Under the pieces are notes generated by a model. That model saw nothing but the letters and a program-made list of their open reading frames with translations. It did no database searches and had not been told where the DNA came from. A stretch of DNA of 64,000 nucleotides, taken from contig NZ_JAFJYB010000003.1 of assembly GCF_018777385.1 (NCBI RefSeq), positions 248,001-312,000 on the forward strand, read 5' to 3'. A program made the position numbers and the translations under genes. Position 1 is the stretch's first letter. Each line of letters opens with the position of its first letter. Positions 11,025-20,874 of the stretch are shown here, piece after piece. This DNA comes from Candidatus Symbiopectobacterium endolongispinus (lineage in GTDB: Bacteria; Pseudomonadota; Gammaproteobacteria; Enterobacterales; Enterobacteriaceae).

Positions 11025-11510
11025 ATGAACAAGAAAGCCCGGCATTATCGTGCGCTGATGTCTTCCATCATGACGCGTTTAAGCGCCGGTGAACGCGATC
11101 TGACTCAGATGCCCCAACACGCCTGGGAGAGCTTGCACGACAGCGAAGATCTCACCCACCGCGAACGCGAAGATATTATTCAGTCCGTAGAGCGCGATTT
11201 GGCCGAATTTGTTCAGCGTTACACGGATAGCCAGGACGAGGATTTATCCGATAGCGTGTTTCTGCGTGTCATCAAGGAGAGCCTGTGGCAAGAGCTGGTG
11301 GATATCACGGATAAAACTCAGTTGGAATGGCAGGCGCTGTTTAAAGATGTCAGCCATCACGGCGTTTACCACAGTGGCGAAGTCGTCGGGCTGGGTAATT
11401 TGGTGTGTGAAAACTGCCATAACCATTTGGCATTCTATACGCCGGAAGTGCTGCCTCGTTGTCCGAAGTGCGAGCACGATCAGTTTCAGCGTCAGCCTTT
11501 TCAGCCCTGA
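11025..11510 (+). CDS. ybeL: YbeL-family zinc-ribbon protein (DUF1451)
   Basis: The 161-residue product matches the E. coli YbeL family in length and ends. Its biochemical role is unknown. The N-terminal two thirds is charged and helical (residues 1-110), likely coiled. The C-terminus holds a zinc ribbon with CENC at about 129-132 and CPKC at about 147-150. A strong ribosome site (CAGGAGGCACC) sits before the ATG at 11025. It is transcribed away from leuS and converges on gltL. A 10-bp perfect hairpin follows the stop. Confidence 0.88.
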   Translation: MNKKARHYRALMSSIMTRLSAGERDLTQMPQHAWESLHDSEDLTHREREDIIQSVERDLAEFVQRYTDSQDEDLSDSVFLRVIKESLWQELVDITDKTQLEWQALFKDVSHHGVYHSGEVVGLGNLVCENCHNHLAFYTPEVLPRCPKCEHDQFQRQPFQP

Positions 11511-11530
11511 CGAGGTAGCTTAAGGGAGAG

Positions 11531-11554
11531 GCGTTCCCGCTTGCGCGGGAACGC
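11531..11554. terminator. Hairpin between convergent ybeL and gltL
   Basis: GCGTTCCCGC and GCGGGAACGC form a perfect 10-bp stem with a TTGC loop, 20 bp after the ybeL stop. There is no U-run on either side, so it is a poor intrinsic terminator by itself. It may instead protect the 3' ends of the converging transcripts. Confidence 0.45.
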
Positions 11555-11592
11555 GCGTCGCAACGTCAGGCGCTGCGATACTGGATAATGGC

Positions 11593-12319
11593 TTAGTGCA
11601 GGATCTTCGCCAAAAAGTCTTTAGCGCGCTCGGATTTGGGATTGTTGAAGAACTCGTCTTTAGGCGTGTCTTCCACAATCTTGCCTTCATCCATGAAGAT
11701 GACGCGGTGTGCCACTTTTGCGCGCAAAGCCCATTTCGTGGGTAACGACCATCATCGTCATGCCTTCTTGCGCCAGTTCAACCATAACATCCAACACTTC
11801 GTTGATCATTTCCGGATCTAGCGCGGAAGTCGGTTCGTCAAACAGCATGGCAACCGGGTCCATGCAGAGTGCGCGCGCAATGGCGACACGCTGTTGCTGA
11901 CCACCGGAGAGCTGGCCGGGAAATTTGTTAGCGTGCGCGGACAAACCCACGCGATTGAGCAACTTGGTGGCCTTTTCACGCGCGGCCTCTTTATCACGCT
12001 TGAGCACTTTCACCTGCGCCAGCGTCAGGTTCTCAATGATGGAGAGGTGGGGAAACAGTTCAAAATGTTGGAACACCATGCCCACTTTGGAACGCAATTG
12101 CGCCAGATTGGTTTTCTTGTCGTTAACCGAGATGCCGTTAACGTCAATCTGACCTTGCTGCTCGGGTTCAAGGCCATTAACCGTTTTGATCAACGTGGAT
12201 TTCCCGGAGCCTGACGGCCCACAAACGACCACCACTTCACCTTTCTTCACTTCTGTCGAACAATCGGAGAGCACCTGGAAGTGACCATACCATTTGGAAA
12301 CGTTTTTTAGAGTAATCAT
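11593..12319 (-). pseudogene. gltL: gltL, glutamate/aspartate ABC transporter ATPase (frameshifted near C-terminus)
   Basis: GltL powers the GltIJK uptake system for glutamate and aspartate. Walker A (GPSGSGKST), the signature [15 protein letters not shown], Walker B ([12 protein letters not shown]) and the switch His in VVTHEMGF are all intact. At 11716-11719 the plus strand reads TTTT where the family frame needs TTT. After GFARK the frame therefore shifts and stops at 11687, giving 210 residues with nine foreign ones. Removing one base restores 241 residues ending FLAKILH with stop at 11593, the exact E. coli length. The truncated product keeps the whole catalytic core, so partial function is possible. 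The gene overlaps gltK by 4 bp. Sequencing error is the main alternative. Confidence 0.87.
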
Positions 12320-12993
12320 AGAACAGTCCTTCTTTTCAGGTAACTGACCAGCATCGATGCGCTAATGCTGATAACGAAATAAACCAATCCGGCAAACAGT
12401 ACCATTTCCACCTGGGTTCCGTCGCGTTCGCCAATGGTTGACGCGGTGCGGAAGAAGTCCGCCAGGCTCAGTACATACACCAGGGAGGTGTCCTGGAACA
12501 GGACGATCCCTTGCGTCAGGAGCAACGGCATCATGGCGCGAAACGCCTGCGGCAGGATCACCAGCTTCATGGATTGCCACTGTGTCATGCCGAGCGCCAA
12601 CGCTGCGGAAGACCGTCCGCGTGAAATGCTGAGTATGCCAGCACGGATAATTTCAGAGTAATAGGCGGCTTCAAACAGCGAAAAGGCTACCATAGCGGAG
12701 ATCAGACGAATATCCGTTTTTGGTGATAGCCCAAGCACATTTTGTAATGAGCTAGGAACCACAAAATATAACCACAACAGCACCATCACCAATGGGATGG
12801 AGCGGAAGATGTTAACGTAGCCTTTGGCAAACCAGCGGATCGGGGCGAAAGACGACAGCCTCATTACCGCCAATACGGTTCCCCACAGGATGCCAAACAC
12901 CACAGCTGTCACCGTGATTTTTAGCGTGACGACTAGCCCTTGCAGCAGATAGGGCATGCTTGGCGCAATGGAGCTCCAGTCAAATTCGTACAT
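12316..12993 (-). CDS. gltK: GltK, glutamate/aspartate ABC transporter permease
   Basis: GltK is one of two inner-membrane permeases of the GltIJKL importer. The 225-residue product (E. coli 224) starts [19 protein letters not shown] and is highly hydrophobic. It contains the HisM/GlnP-type coupling-helix motif around [19 protein letters not shown], with the EAA-like segment before it. It overlaps gltJ by one base and gltL by four, so translation is coupled. Intact. Confidence 0.95.
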   Translation of the reverse strand: MYEFDWSSIAPSMPYLLQGLVVTLKITVTAVVFGILWGTVLAVMRLSSFAPIRWFAKGYVNIFRSIPLVMVLLWLYFVVPSSLQNVLGLSPKTDIRLISAMVAFSLFEAAYYSEIIRAGILSISRGRSSAALALGMTQWQSMKLVILPQAFRAMMPLLLTQGIVLFQDTSLVYVLSLADFFRTASTIGERDGTQVEMVLFAGLVYFVISISASMLVSYLKRRTVL

Positions 12994-13733
12994 TATTTAC
13001 TCCCCATATTGCCGGGCAAACGAGTCTTTTTCTCAACCACTTGCATGATCAGCATAATAATGGCGTTAATTGCGACATACGCCAGCGTGATGGCGGTAAA
13101 GGACTCATAGGCGTGCGCAGAGTAATCCAGTAGTTTGTTTGCCTGTGCGGCCATGTCCACCAGCCCGATGGTTGAGGTGATGGCCGAGTTCTTCACCAGG
13201 TTGAGCATTTCAGACGTCAGGGGCGGTACGATAATGCGATAGGCGTTGGGCAGCAGAACGTAGCGGTAGGTTTGCGGCAACGTTAGCCCCATCGCGAGCG
13301 CTGCGGCTTTCTGGCCGCGCGGCAGAGATTGGATACCTGCGCGCACCTGCTCGCAGACGCGAGCGGCGGTAAACAGGCCCAAACAGACCATGGAGGAAAC
13401 GAAGAACTGAATGTTGGGATCCAGTTCCGCTTTAAACCACATGCCGATGCTTTGCGGCAGTAATTCGGGAACCACCAGGTACCAGGCGAAAAATTGAACG
13501 ATAAGCGGAACGTTACGGAACATTTCCACATAGCAGGTACCGAGACCTGACAGAAAACGGTTGGGTACGGTGCGCAAAATGCCGAAAATCGAGCCGACAA
13601 CGAATGCAATGATCCAGGCGCAGACTGACAGCGCCACAGTGACCTGCAACCCAGACCAAATCCACCCAAGATAAGTGGTATTACCGAACGGGGCGGCTTG
13701 TAAAAAAATACCCCAGTTCCAATCTATAGACAT
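12993..13733 (-). CDS. gltJ: GltJ, glutamate/aspartate ABC transporter permease
   Basis: GltJ pairs with GltK in the membrane channel of the glutamate/aspartate importer. The 246-residue protein (E. coli 246) starts [18 protein letters not shown]. It has several membrane segments and the polar-amino-acid permease motif [20 protein letters not shown]. It is separated from gltI by 215 bp that hold the SroC-like RNA and its terminator, so its expression probably depends on read-through, as known for E. coli. Intact. Confidence 0.95.
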   Translation of the reverse strand: MSIDWNWGIFLQAAPFGNTTYLGWIWSGLQVTVALSVCAWIIAFVVGSIFGILRTVPNRFLSGLGTCYVEMFRNVPLIVQFFAWYLVVPELLPQSIGMWFKAELDPNIQFFVSSMVCLGLFTAARVCEQVRAGIQSLPRGQKAAALAMGLTLPQTYRYVLLPNAYRIIVPPLTSEMLNLVKNSAITSTIGLVDMAAQANKLLDYSAHAYESFTAITLAYVAINAIIMLIMQVVEKKTRLPGNMGSK

Positions 13734-13746
13734 AGCAAACTCCGGT

Positions 13747-13771
13747 AAAAAAAGGGTAGCAGAGCTACCCT
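13747..13771 (-). terminator. Rho-independent terminator of gltI / SroC
   Basis: On the minus strand GGGTAGC, loop TCT, GCTACCC is followed by seven T residues. It separates the abundant gltI message from the downstream permease genes. Confidence 0.85.
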
Positions 13772-13910
13772 GAAGATTGATGAGTGGCGATAACCCATTG
13801 GTGGGAAAGGGCAGTGCGGATAATCAACACCTGCGACATCCACTGCGTGGGCCGGGACGCCAGTCGGGGAACGACCGTCTGACGCCTGTCTGTCCAGCCA
13901 CGAGTCAACA
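13747..13910 (-). ncRNA. sroC: SroC-like small RNA from the gltI-gltJ spacer
   Basis: In E. coli and Salmonella the gltI-gltJ spacer yields SroC, a processed RNA that sponges the GcvB sRNA. The same spacer here is 215 bp, structured, and ends in a canonical terminator (13747-13771). The 5' end is a guess, because SroC is made by RNase E cleavage. Position and terminator support the call; I did not align the primary sequence. Confidence 0.6.
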
Positions 13911-13948
13911 ATCGAGGGCAAGCTGTCTGCCCTTGTTTTCACTTGTTG

Positions 13949-14848
13949 TTAGTTTAATGCTTTATCGTTAGGCGCTTTGAACAGCGCCTTCATCTCTGCT
14001 GACAAATCGAAGTTCATGTTGAGATCTTTAAGCGGAATAGGCTGTTTGAACCAGCGATCAAAGGATTTTTCCGCTTCACCGGAGGTTTGCAACGTCGCGA
14101 TAGTCTCATCAACCAGTTTCTTGAACTGCGGATCGTCTTTACGCAGCATACAGCCATAGGCTTCTTCGGATTGTGGGGTGCCGACGATCACCCAGTCGCT
14201 CTGCTGTTTGGCTTTGGCTCGTTCACCGGCCAGCAACGCATCATCCATCATAAAGGCAACGGCACGGCCTGTTTCCATGGTGCGGAATGCATCGCCATGG
14301 TCTTTGGCACTGATGATGCACATATTAAGTTTTTTCTCTTCGTTCAACTGGTTAAGCAGTTTTTCAGAGGTGGTGTCTGAGGTAACGACCACGGTTTTAC
14401 CCGCCAGGTCCGGGAAGTCTTTAATGCCCGAGTCTTTTTTGGTCAGCAGACGTGTACCAACGATAAAGATGGTATTAGAGAAGGCGGCCTGTTGCTGACG
14501 TTCCAGGTTGTTGGTGGTGGAACCACATTCAAAATCAAAGGTGCCATTTTGCAGCAACGGGATACGGTTCTGGGACGTGATTGGGATCAGTTTGACCTGA
14601 AGATTGGCAACGCCAATTTTCGCTTTGACCGCATCGACAATTTTGTTCGAGTAATCCTGAGAGTAACCAACCACTTTCTGTTGGTTGTCATAGTAGGAAA
14701 ATGGCACGGAAGACTCACGGTGGCCAACAACGATGACGCCATTGTCTTTAATCTTTTTCAGCGCCCCCGTTAATTCTTCTGCATGAGCCAGGCTGCTTGC
14801 GGCTGTACCAATCAGAAGCAGTGACAGTGCCAGTTTACGCATTTGCAT
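13949..14848 (-). CDS. gltI: GltI, glutamate/aspartate periplasmic binding protein
   Basis: GltI captures glutamate and aspartate in the periplasm for GltJKL. The 299-residue product (E. coli 302) has a clear Sec signal peptide with cleavage after LAHA (about residue 23). The type 2 periplasmic-binding fold shows VVGHRESSVPFSYYDN, the FECGSTTNN ligand loop and VVTSDTTSEKLL. A ribosome site (AAGGAG) precedes the ATG at 14848. The 438-bp upstream gap carries GCAC/GGTGC repeats resembling NtrC enhancer sites, consistent with nitrogen control of this operon. Confidence 0.95.
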   Translation of the reverse strand: MQMRKLALSLLLIGTAASSLAHAEELTGALKKIKDNGVIVVGHRESSVPFSYYDNQQKVVGYSQDYSNKIVDAVKAKIGVANLQVKLIPITSQNRIPLLQNGTFDFECGSTTNNLERQQQAAFSNTIFIVGTRLLTKKDSGIKDFPDLAGKTVVVTSDTTSEKLLNQLNEEKKLNMCIISAKDHGDAFRTMETGRAVAFMMDDALLAGERAKAKQQSDWVIVGTPQSEEAYGCMLRKDDPQFKKLVDETIATLQTSGEAEKSFDRWFKQPIPLKDLNMNFDLSAEMKALFKAPNDKALN

Positions 14849-14943
14849 GTTGTAACTCCTTTGCTGTTGTGATGACGGCAGTCGCTATGACGCTAAGGTG
14901 GTTGCGAATTCAATCATGCTGATAGAGCGCTCTCTCGGGTGCG

Positions 14944-14957
14944 GCGGGCTATGCACC
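14944..14957 (-). promoter_or_regulatory. Possible sigma-54 promoter of gltI
   Basis: On the minus strand GG, ten bases, GC appears in TATGGTGCATAGCCCGCC, about 95 bp before the gltI ATG and about 120 bp downstream of the NtrC-like sites. Spacing fits -24/-12, but the -12 element lacks the usual TTGC, so this is weak. Confidence 0.35.
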
Positions 14958-15047
14958 ATAAAAGAGCGAGTACTTGCCTTTATCTTTAAAAAATAGCCGA
15001 TTGTGAACAAAATGAAATAAATTTGTTTGTCTTTTGAGAACTCAACC

Positions 15048-15091
15048 GCACTAAATCACTGCACTAAAATCGTTTAGCACTATTTTGGTGC
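15048..15091. promoter_or_regulatory. Tandem NtrC-like enhancer sites upstream of gltI
   Basis: Three GCACTA repeats occur in 44 bp. The last, GCACTATTTTGGTGC (15077-15091), matches the NtrC dyad. The middle copy (GCACTAAAATCGT) has a good left half only. In enterics gltIJKL belongs to the NtrC regulon, which supports the reading. The rest of this gap shows no gene. Confidence 0.6.
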
Positions 15092-15252
15092 GCTGATTGC
15101 CCCATCAGGGTGCTTTTTCGACGGTTTTCAGAGAACAAACAACGGAATCATCCCGTTACACTCTGTTATTTAATGAATAATAAGCAAATGATGTGCCAAT
15201 TATGCAAATAGGAGATGGCGGGTATTACACGAAGGTATGGTCGATATTGACG

Positions 15253-15280
15253 GGAAACCGGCAGGCCGCGCCTGCCGGTT
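15253..15280 (-). terminator. Terminator-like hairpin after lnt
   Basis: AACCGGCAGG and CCTGCCGGTT form a perfect 10-bp stem with a CCGCG loop, 7 bp beyond the lnt stop. The following minus-strand bases are only TTTCCC, so termination may be inefficient. Confidence 0.65.
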
Positions 15281-15286
15281 ATTGTG

Positions 15287-16816
15287 TTAACGACGCAGAC
15301 GCGCGACGCAGGCTACACCGGCCAGCACGGCGAGAATGATCCACATTGGCCAGGCACCAAAGCGTGCATAAGGGGTGATGCCGGTGGTTGGCGTCACCTT
15401 GGTGAGCAGCACCTTGCGCGCAAACTGCGGCAGTTCGGCACTGATTTCACCCTGTGGGCCGATAACGGCGGTCACGCCATTGTTGGTCGCACGTAGCAGC
15501 GGACGCCCTAACTCAAGAGCACGCATGCTGGCCATCTGGAAATGTTGCCATGGGCCGATAGAACGACCAAACCAGGCATCGTTGGAGATGGTCAGCAGCA
15601 TATCGGTATCAGGCCGGAAGTTATCGCGAACTTGCTGCCCGAGAATAATTTCATAGCAGACCGTGGCCGTCATCCGTATACCATTAACCAAGAGCTGAGG
15701 CTGTTGGTAAGGGCCACGGCTGAACGAAGACATCGGCAGATCGAAGAATGGCGCTAACGGACGGAGCAGCGTTTCCAGCGGAACGAATTCACCAAACGGC
15801 ACCAGATGATTCTTGTTGTAGCGGTTGGTGCTGGGGTAACGGTACGGTTCGCTGCCACCCAGCACGATAATGCTGTTGTAGAAGTCAACCTGCTCGTTTG
15901 TGCGGCGGCGTGCATCCACAACCCCCGTGACCAGGCTGCTGTTGTGCGCGCGCAGTAGCTCATCGATATGCTGCAAATACGCTTGCTGACGCGTTTCTAC
16001 ATCAGGGATGGCCGATTCTGGCCAGATAACGATCGGCGCTTTATCCAGATAAGGCAGCGTAGCATCCCGGTAGATGTTCAGAATCTGTTGCAGCGCATTG
16101 GGATCCCATTTTTGTGCCTGGGCAATATTGCCTTGCACCAGCGCGACGTTGACCGCGCGATCTGGTTGAGGCGTGAACCAATGGATAAACTTCAACGGCC
16201 AAGGCAGAAGCAGTAGCGCAATGGCGCAGTAAAGCGGGATGGTTTTGCGTCGTGTGGTACCGAACAACAGCAGGCCGGCAATGATGACCAACAAGAGGTT
16301 GATACCATCAACGCCAAGCAGCGGTGCCAGGCCTTGCAGCGGCCCGTCAATCTGGCTATAGCCAAATTGCAGCCAGGGAAAGCCGGTGAGTACCCAACCG
16401 CGCAACCACTCAGTGAACTGCCACAGGACCGGCGCGACCACGATCAGACGCACCAGCGTCGTTCGTGGCCAAATGCGCGTTAACAGTCCCGAGAAGAGCG
16501 CGGAGTAAAGCGACAGATAGAGCGCGAGCAGTACCACCAGAAACACGTTAATGGCTTCCGGCATGCCGCCGAACTCGGCGATACTGACGTACACCCAGTT
16601 CACTCCGCTGCCAAACAGGCCAAAGCCCCAGCTAAAACCAATGGCGGCGGATTGCCGCCAGGTTCTGTTCAGCGTCAGGGCTTGCAATCCACACAGCGAA
16701 ACCAGCGCGGCAGGCCAGAAATCAAACGGTGAAAACGCCAAGGTGCCCCAGGCACCGCAGAACAGCGCAAGCAGGATGTGCACCCGCTGGCGTCGTAAAA
16801 CAGACATGACAGACAT
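15287..16816 (-). CDS. lnt: Lnt, apolipoprotein N-acyltransferase
   Basis: Lnt adds the third acyl chain to the N-terminal cysteine of lipoproteins in the inner membrane. I chose the ATG at 16816 ([16 protein letters not shown]), 8 bp after the corC stop, giving 509 residues (E. coli 512). A longer reading from 16870 lies inside corC. An N-terminal block of membrane segments is followed by a periplasmic nitrilase domain with the catalytic triad: Glu in WPESAIPD, Lys in [10 protein letters not shown] and Cys in VCYEIILG. It is immediately downstream of corC, the usual pairing. Essential and intact. Confidence 0.94.
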   Translation of the reverse strand: MSVMSVLRRQRVHILLALFCGAWGTLAFSPFDFWPAALVSLCGLQALTLNRTWRQSAAIGFSWGFGLFGSGVNWVYVSIAEFGGMPEAINVFLVVLLALYLSLYSALFSGLLTRIWPRTTLVRLIVVAPVLWQFTEWLRGWVLTGFPWLQFGYSQIDGPLQGLAPLLGVDGINLLLVIIAGLLLFGTTRRKTIPLYCAIALLLLPWPLKFIHWFTPQPDRAVNVALVQGNIAQAQKWDPNALQQILNIYRDATLPYLDKAPIVIWPESAIPDVETRQQAYLQHIDELLRAHNSSLVTGVVDARRRTNEQVDFYNSIIVLGGSEPYRYPSTNRYNKNHLVPFGEFVPLETLLRPLAPFFDLPMSSFSRGPYQQPQLLVNGIRMTATVCYEIILGQQVRDNFRPDTDMLLTISNDAWFGRSIGPWQHFQMASMRALELGRPLLRATNNGVTAVIGPQGEISAELPQFARKVLLTKVTPTTGITPYARFGAWPMWIILAVLAGVACVARLRR

Positions 16817-16823
16817 TGTCGAA

Positions 16824-17702
16824 TTAAGGTGCCAGTGTTGGTTGAGGCGCTTCGTCAGGGATTCTGACATGAGTCTGAATAATACGTCGGCTGTCCGTCA
16901 TGGCAACTTTGAACAGGTAACCGTTGATGTCGATGGTTTCACCACGCGCAGGCAGATGGCCGAAGGCTTGCATCACTAGTCCGCCGATGGTGTCCACTTC
17001 TTCATCGCTGAACTGGGTGCCAAACACCTCGTTGAAATCTTCAATCAGTGTTAGCGCGCGCACGGTATAGGTGTATCGGTTCAGTTGACGGATATCGCGA
17101 TCTTCTTCGTCGTCGTACTCATCTTCAATTTCGCCAACGATCAGCTCGAGAATATCTTCAATGGTGACCAGCCCAGATACACCGCCAAACTCATCGATGA
17201 CGATAGCCATGTGATAACGCAGCGAACGGAACTCGTGCAGCATGCGGTCCACGCGTTTGCTTTCCGGCACCACGACTGCAGGACGAAGCACCTGCTCCAT
17301 GCTGAACGGCTCGGCATCGCTGCGCATAAACGGCAGCAGATCCTTGGCCATCAGGATGCCTTCAATGTGGTCCTTGTCTTCACTGATCACCGGAAAACGC
17401 GAGTGCGCTGATTCGATAATCACATCCAGACACTCTTCCAGCGTTTGGTTGTGCTTCAGTGTGATCATCCGCGAACGGGGTATCATGATATCCCGCACGC
17501 GCTGTTCCCCGATATCCATTACCCCTTCGAGCATGTCGCGGGTGTCTGGATCGATCAGATCGTTTTGTTCGGAATCACGGATAAAGGCGAGGAGGTCACT
17601 GCGATCCTTGGGTTCACCATGAAAAAGCTGGTTAAGGATCAGTGAGAAGAATCCTTTCTTGGGACTGGGACTATCGCTGTTTTGAGAATGGTCGTCGCTC
17701 AT
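16824..17702 (-). CDS. corC: CorC (YbeX), CBS-pair protein linked to ion efflux and ribosome maturation
   Basis: The 292-residue protein has E. coli length. It carries two CBS domains at about residues 65-190 ([11 protein letters not shown] and [16 protein letters not shown]) and a C-terminal CorC/HlyC transporter-associated domain at about 205-285. It has been tied to magnesium/cobalt efflux and, more recently, to ribosome assembly with YbeY. The N-terminus is polar with no membrane segment. In E. coli ybeY-corC-lnt are tightly packed; here 285 bp with ERIC debris separate it from ybeY. Intact. Confidence 0.93.
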   Translation of the reverse strand: MSDDHSQNSDSPSPKKGFFSLILNQLFHGEPKDRSDLLAFIRDSEQNDLIDPDTRDMLEGVMDIGEQRVRDIMIPRSRMITLKHNQTLEECLDVIIESAHSRFPVISEDKDHIEGILMAKDLLPFMRSDAEPFSMEQVLRPAVVVPESKRVDRMLHEFRSLRYHMAIVIDEFGGVSGLVTIEDILELIVGEIEDEYDDEEDRDIRQLNRYTYTVRALTLIEDFNEVFGTQFSDEEVDTIGGLVMQAFGHLPARGETIDINGYLFKVAMTDSRRIIQTHVRIPDEAPQPTLAP

Positions 17703-17826
17703 GGCGTTCTATTTACTGTCTCTCTGGTTAGTCAATCATCATCAACCACGCAAAATAGGCATGCGCTGTAAGACCATCAGGCGCGCGGGCGGGTTGACAT
17801 AAAGGTGCACGGTGATTACCGCGCGT

Positions 17827-17850
17827 GGCGTTATGTTTAACCATAACGCC
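17827..17850. repeat. Perfect hairpin in the ybeY-corC spacer
   Basis: GGCGTTATG, loop TTTAAC, CATAACGCC: a 9-bp perfect inverted repeat. No U-run follows on either strand, so it is not a standard terminator. Confidence 0.55.
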
Positions 17851-17951
17851 GTTAAGCTATGATGACGAAGATGGCATCATAACGAAAAATGCGCCATCAA
17901 AAGCAATATCAGGGTTTACGGTAATCTACTGTATTTTTCATAATAACAGAA

Positions 17952-17975
17952 TATACCCGTCATACTTCAAGTTGC
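17952..17975. repeat. ERIC element fragment (one terminus only)
   Basis: TATACCCGTCATACTTCAAGTTGC is the standard ERIC terminus, but the dyad core and the opposite end are missing. It lies 12 bp from the ybeY stop. It is a remnant of a larger element and explains part of the unusually wide ybeY-corC spacing. Confidence 0.8.
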
Positions 17976-17987
17976 CGCCACGTGGAC

Positions 17988-18455
17988 TTACTCTTTCTCG
18001 GACAGATAAGGGTCAGCATAGCCCATTTGTTGCATAATCTCGGTTTCCAACGCTTCCATCTCTTCTGCTTCGTCATCCTCGATGTGATCATAACCCAGCA
18101 GATGCAGACAACCGTGTATCACCATATGTGCCCAGTGGGCGTCTGCGGTTATTTGCTGTTCAATGGCTTCCTGCTCCACCACCTGGCGGCAAATAATCAG
18201 ATCGCCCAATAACGGCAGCTCGACTTCCGGCGGCGCTTCAAACGGAAAGGAAAGTACGTTGGTAGGTTTGTCTTTGCCGCGATAGGTGTGATTCAGTTCG
18301 TGGCTTTCCGCTTCATCAACGATACGAATGGTCACTTCCGCTTCTGGCTGAAACTGCGGCAGTACCGCCTCCAGCCAACGCTGAAAATCCTGTTCGCTCG
18401 GCAGCCCTGCTGTATTGTTGCTGGCGATTTGTAAATCGAGAATAACCTGACTCAT
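17988..18455 (-). CDS. ybeY: YbeY, endoribonuclease for rRNA maturation
   Basis: YbeY is a metal-dependent RNase needed for 16S rRNA 3'-end maturation and late 70S quality control. The 155-residue product (E. coli 155) has the zinc motif [11 protein letters not shown] near the C-terminus and the conserved [11 protein letters not shown]-type segment (here [18 protein letters not shown]). It overlaps ybeZ by 4 bp. Its 3' end abuts an ERIC fragment but the reading frame is complete. Confidence 0.95.
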   Translation of the reverse strand: MSQVILDLQIASNNTAGLPSEQDFQRWLEAVLPQFQPEAEVTIRIVDEAESHELNHTYRGKDKPTNVLSFPFEAPPEVELPLLGDLIICRQVVEQEAIEQQITADAHWAHMVIHGCLHLLGYDHIEDDEAEEMEALETEIMQQMGYADPYLSEKE

Positions 18456-19534
18456 TGTGACTCCTGCTTATCACCCGCCTCTGATACAGCGGGTGCACTG
18501 GCTGCTTGTGCTTCTCGTTTGCGCTCTTCGGCCTGCGCGGCACGACGTTTCTGGTCGGCTTCTTCCCAGGCTTCATAAGCGTTGACGATGCGTGCGACCA
18601 CAGGGTGGCGCATCACATCTTCACTGTGAAAGAAGTTAAAACTGATCTCTTCCACATCGGCCAACACGTCAATCGCGTGGCGCAGCCCCGATTTGATATT
18701 GCGTGGCAGGTCAATCTGGGTGATGTCGCCGGTGATGACGGCTTTGGAGTTGAAGCCAATACTGGTCAGGAACATCTTCATCTGTTCGATCGTGGTGTTC
18801 TGGCTCTCATCGAGGATAATAAAGGCGTCATTCAGCGTGCGACCGCGCATATAGGCCAATGGCGCTACTTCAATCACGTTGCGCTCAATGAGTTTTTCCA
18901 CGCGCCCAAACCCCAGCATTTCGAATAACGCATCGTAGAGTGGGCGCAGATAAGGATCGACCTTTTGGCTCAAATCGCCGGGCAGAAAGCCGAGTTTTTC
19001 TCCCGCTTCAACGGCCGGGCGCGTTAACAAAATGCGGCGGATATCCTGACGCTCGAGCGCATCCACCGCCACAGCGACTACCAGATAGGTTTTCCCCGTT
19101 CCCGCAGGGCCCACGCCGGAGGTAATATCATGATCGAGGAGGTTGGCGATATACTGCGCCTGATTGGGGGTGCGCGGCTTAATGATGCCGCGTTTGGTGC
19201 GGATGTTGATCGCCTTGCCAAAATCCGGCACGCTCTCGGCGCTTTGCTCCAGCACGCCCGATTCTTTGATTGCCAGATGAACCTGCTCGGGGTCAATATC
19301 CCCTTCCACACCACGCACGGGCGCGGTATAAACATAAAGACGTTGCAGAATATTTGCCGCCGCTTCAATACACAGGCCTTTTCCGACCAGTTTGAATTTA
19401 TTGTCTCGACGGTTGATTTCGATTCCGAGACGGCGCTCCAACTGTTTGATATTACTATCAAAGGGGCCGCGCAGATTAAGCAGGCGTTTATTATCAGCAG
19501 GTTCGGTGGCAATCTCTTTTATCGTAACGTTCAA
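18452..19534 (-). CDS. ybeZ: YbeZ, PhoH-like ATPase
   Basis: The 360-residue product is a PhoH-family P-loop ATPase that partners YbeY in rRNA processing. An N-terminal KH/RNA-binding-like region (about 1-120) precedes the ATPase core with Walker [11 protein letters not shown], Walker [11 protein letters not shown], and the GLRHAIDVL segment. The C-terminal tail (about 335-360) is Ala/Glu/Arg-rich and low complexity. It overlaps ybeY at ATGA. In E. coli miaB lies directly upstream; here an ERIC element sits in the 351-bp gap. Confidence 0.94.
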   Translation of the reverse strand: MNVTIKEIATEPADNKRLLNLRGPFDSNIKQLERRLGIEINRRDNKFKLVGKGLCIEAAANILQRLYVYTAPVRGVEGDIDPEQVHLAIKESGVLEQSAESVPDFGKAINIRTKRGIIKPRTPNQAQYIANLLDHDITSGVGPAGTGKTYLVVAVAVDALERQDIRRILLTRPAVEAGEKLGFLPGDLSQKVDPYLRPLYDALFEMLGFGRVEKLIERNVIEVAPLAYMRGRTLNDAFIILDESQNTTIEQMKMFLTSIGFNSKAVITGDITQIDLPRNIKSGLRHAIDVLADVEEISFNFFHSEDVMRHPVVARIVNAYEAWEEADQKRRAAQAEERKREAQAASAPAVSEAGDKQESQ

Positions 19535-19649
19535 ATTATTCCTCTTGGTATATCAACGCTCGTCATCATGAGTGATGAGAACAATAAGGGACGAGATGAT
19601 GATTGAATTATTTATCGGTAATAGGGAAAGGTGCAAGTGGCAATATGTT

Positions 19650-19828
<179 letters not shown>

Positions 19829-19885
19829 TGATGGTGCACGGCGGCCAAGTGCACGGGCGAGTGCATCGCCCGTGCGGCTTATACA

Positions 19886-20665
19886 TCAAGGCTGGTAGAG
19901 ACCAACGCCGATATCGTTCTCTTTGCGGGTTCGTGCAATCACGGAGGCTGGAGATTCGTTGATGCGCAGACCCATCTGGTCTTCGGTTTTGACAACCACA
20001 CCGCGCAGTGAATTAGGACGAATGTCGACAATTTCAACATCAACGAACTTACCAATCATATCCGGGGTGCCTTCGAAGTTAACCACACGGTTATTTTCTG
20101 TGCGACCTGACAGTTACATCACGCTTTTGCGCGATGTACCTTCCACCAGAATGCGTTGGATGCTGCCTAACATACGGCGGCTGAACTGCATCGCTTGCTG
20201 GCTGATACGTTCTTGCAGAATATACAGGCGCTGCTTTTTCTCTTCTTCGCTGACATCATCAACCATGTCTGCGGCGGGGGTCCCCGGACGCGCAGAGCAG
20301 ATAAAGCTAAAGCTCATATCAAAATTGACGTCACCAATCAGTTTCATGGTTTGTTCGAAATCTTCCTGGGTTTCACCGGGGAAGCCGATGATAAAGTCGG
20401 AACTGATATGAATATCCGGCCGTGCGCTGCGCAGTTTACGAATGATAGCTTTGTATTCCAGCGCTCTCCAGCGGCCAAGTTGATGGAAAACTTTTTCCTG
20501 TGCCTTTTCACGGATAGAACAGGTATTCAGCAGCAGAACGTCAGCCTCTTCAGCCACCTCGGTCAGCTCATAACCGTGTGTACTTTCCAGCAGGTCAGCC
20601 ATCTTGGATGAATCGTATTCATTCATCTGACAGCCACAGGTTTTAATGTGCAGTTTCTTTGTCAT
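19886..20665 (-). pseudogene. miaB: miaB, tRNA-2-methylthio-N6-dimethylallyladenosine synthase (internal deletion and stop)
   Basis: MiaB is a radical-SAM methylthiotransferase that makes ms2i6A37 in tRNAs reading UNN codons. The 5' part encodes residues 1-67 ([20 protein letters not shown] to HQLGRWR), then jumps in frame to [11 protein letters not shown], equivalent to about residue 282. Compared with the 474-residue E. coli protein, 215 codons (645 nt) are missing. This removes the third N-terminal cluster cysteine and the whole CxxxCxxC radical-SAM motif. A TAA at 20114-20116 then interrupts the 3' part, whose TRAM domain ([13 protein letters not shown]) continues in the same frame to 19886. 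The conserved Trp of KTWGCQ reads Cys. No function is possible for the main activity. Confidence 0.95.
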
Positions 20666-20874
20666 CGACTTGTCATTACTCAGTGCGGGTGAAAAAGCGT
20701 ATTACTGAATCATAGATGCCCGGAAATACGGACGGGGCACGCATTGTAATCTTTTGCTGCGGTTGTGACCAGAGCGCGAAATTTGTTGAGCGTTTTTTCG
20801 CTGAGTTAACGCGGTTGTCGAAAATCCAGTACACTGTGCCTATCAGTCACACAGTTTGAGTCGGTTTAGGCACG

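Noticed and set aside
17827-17850. Terminator for ybeY on the minus strand
   Set aside because: The stem is perfect but no U-run follows and it lies in an ERIC-disturbed spacer; listed only as a hairpin.
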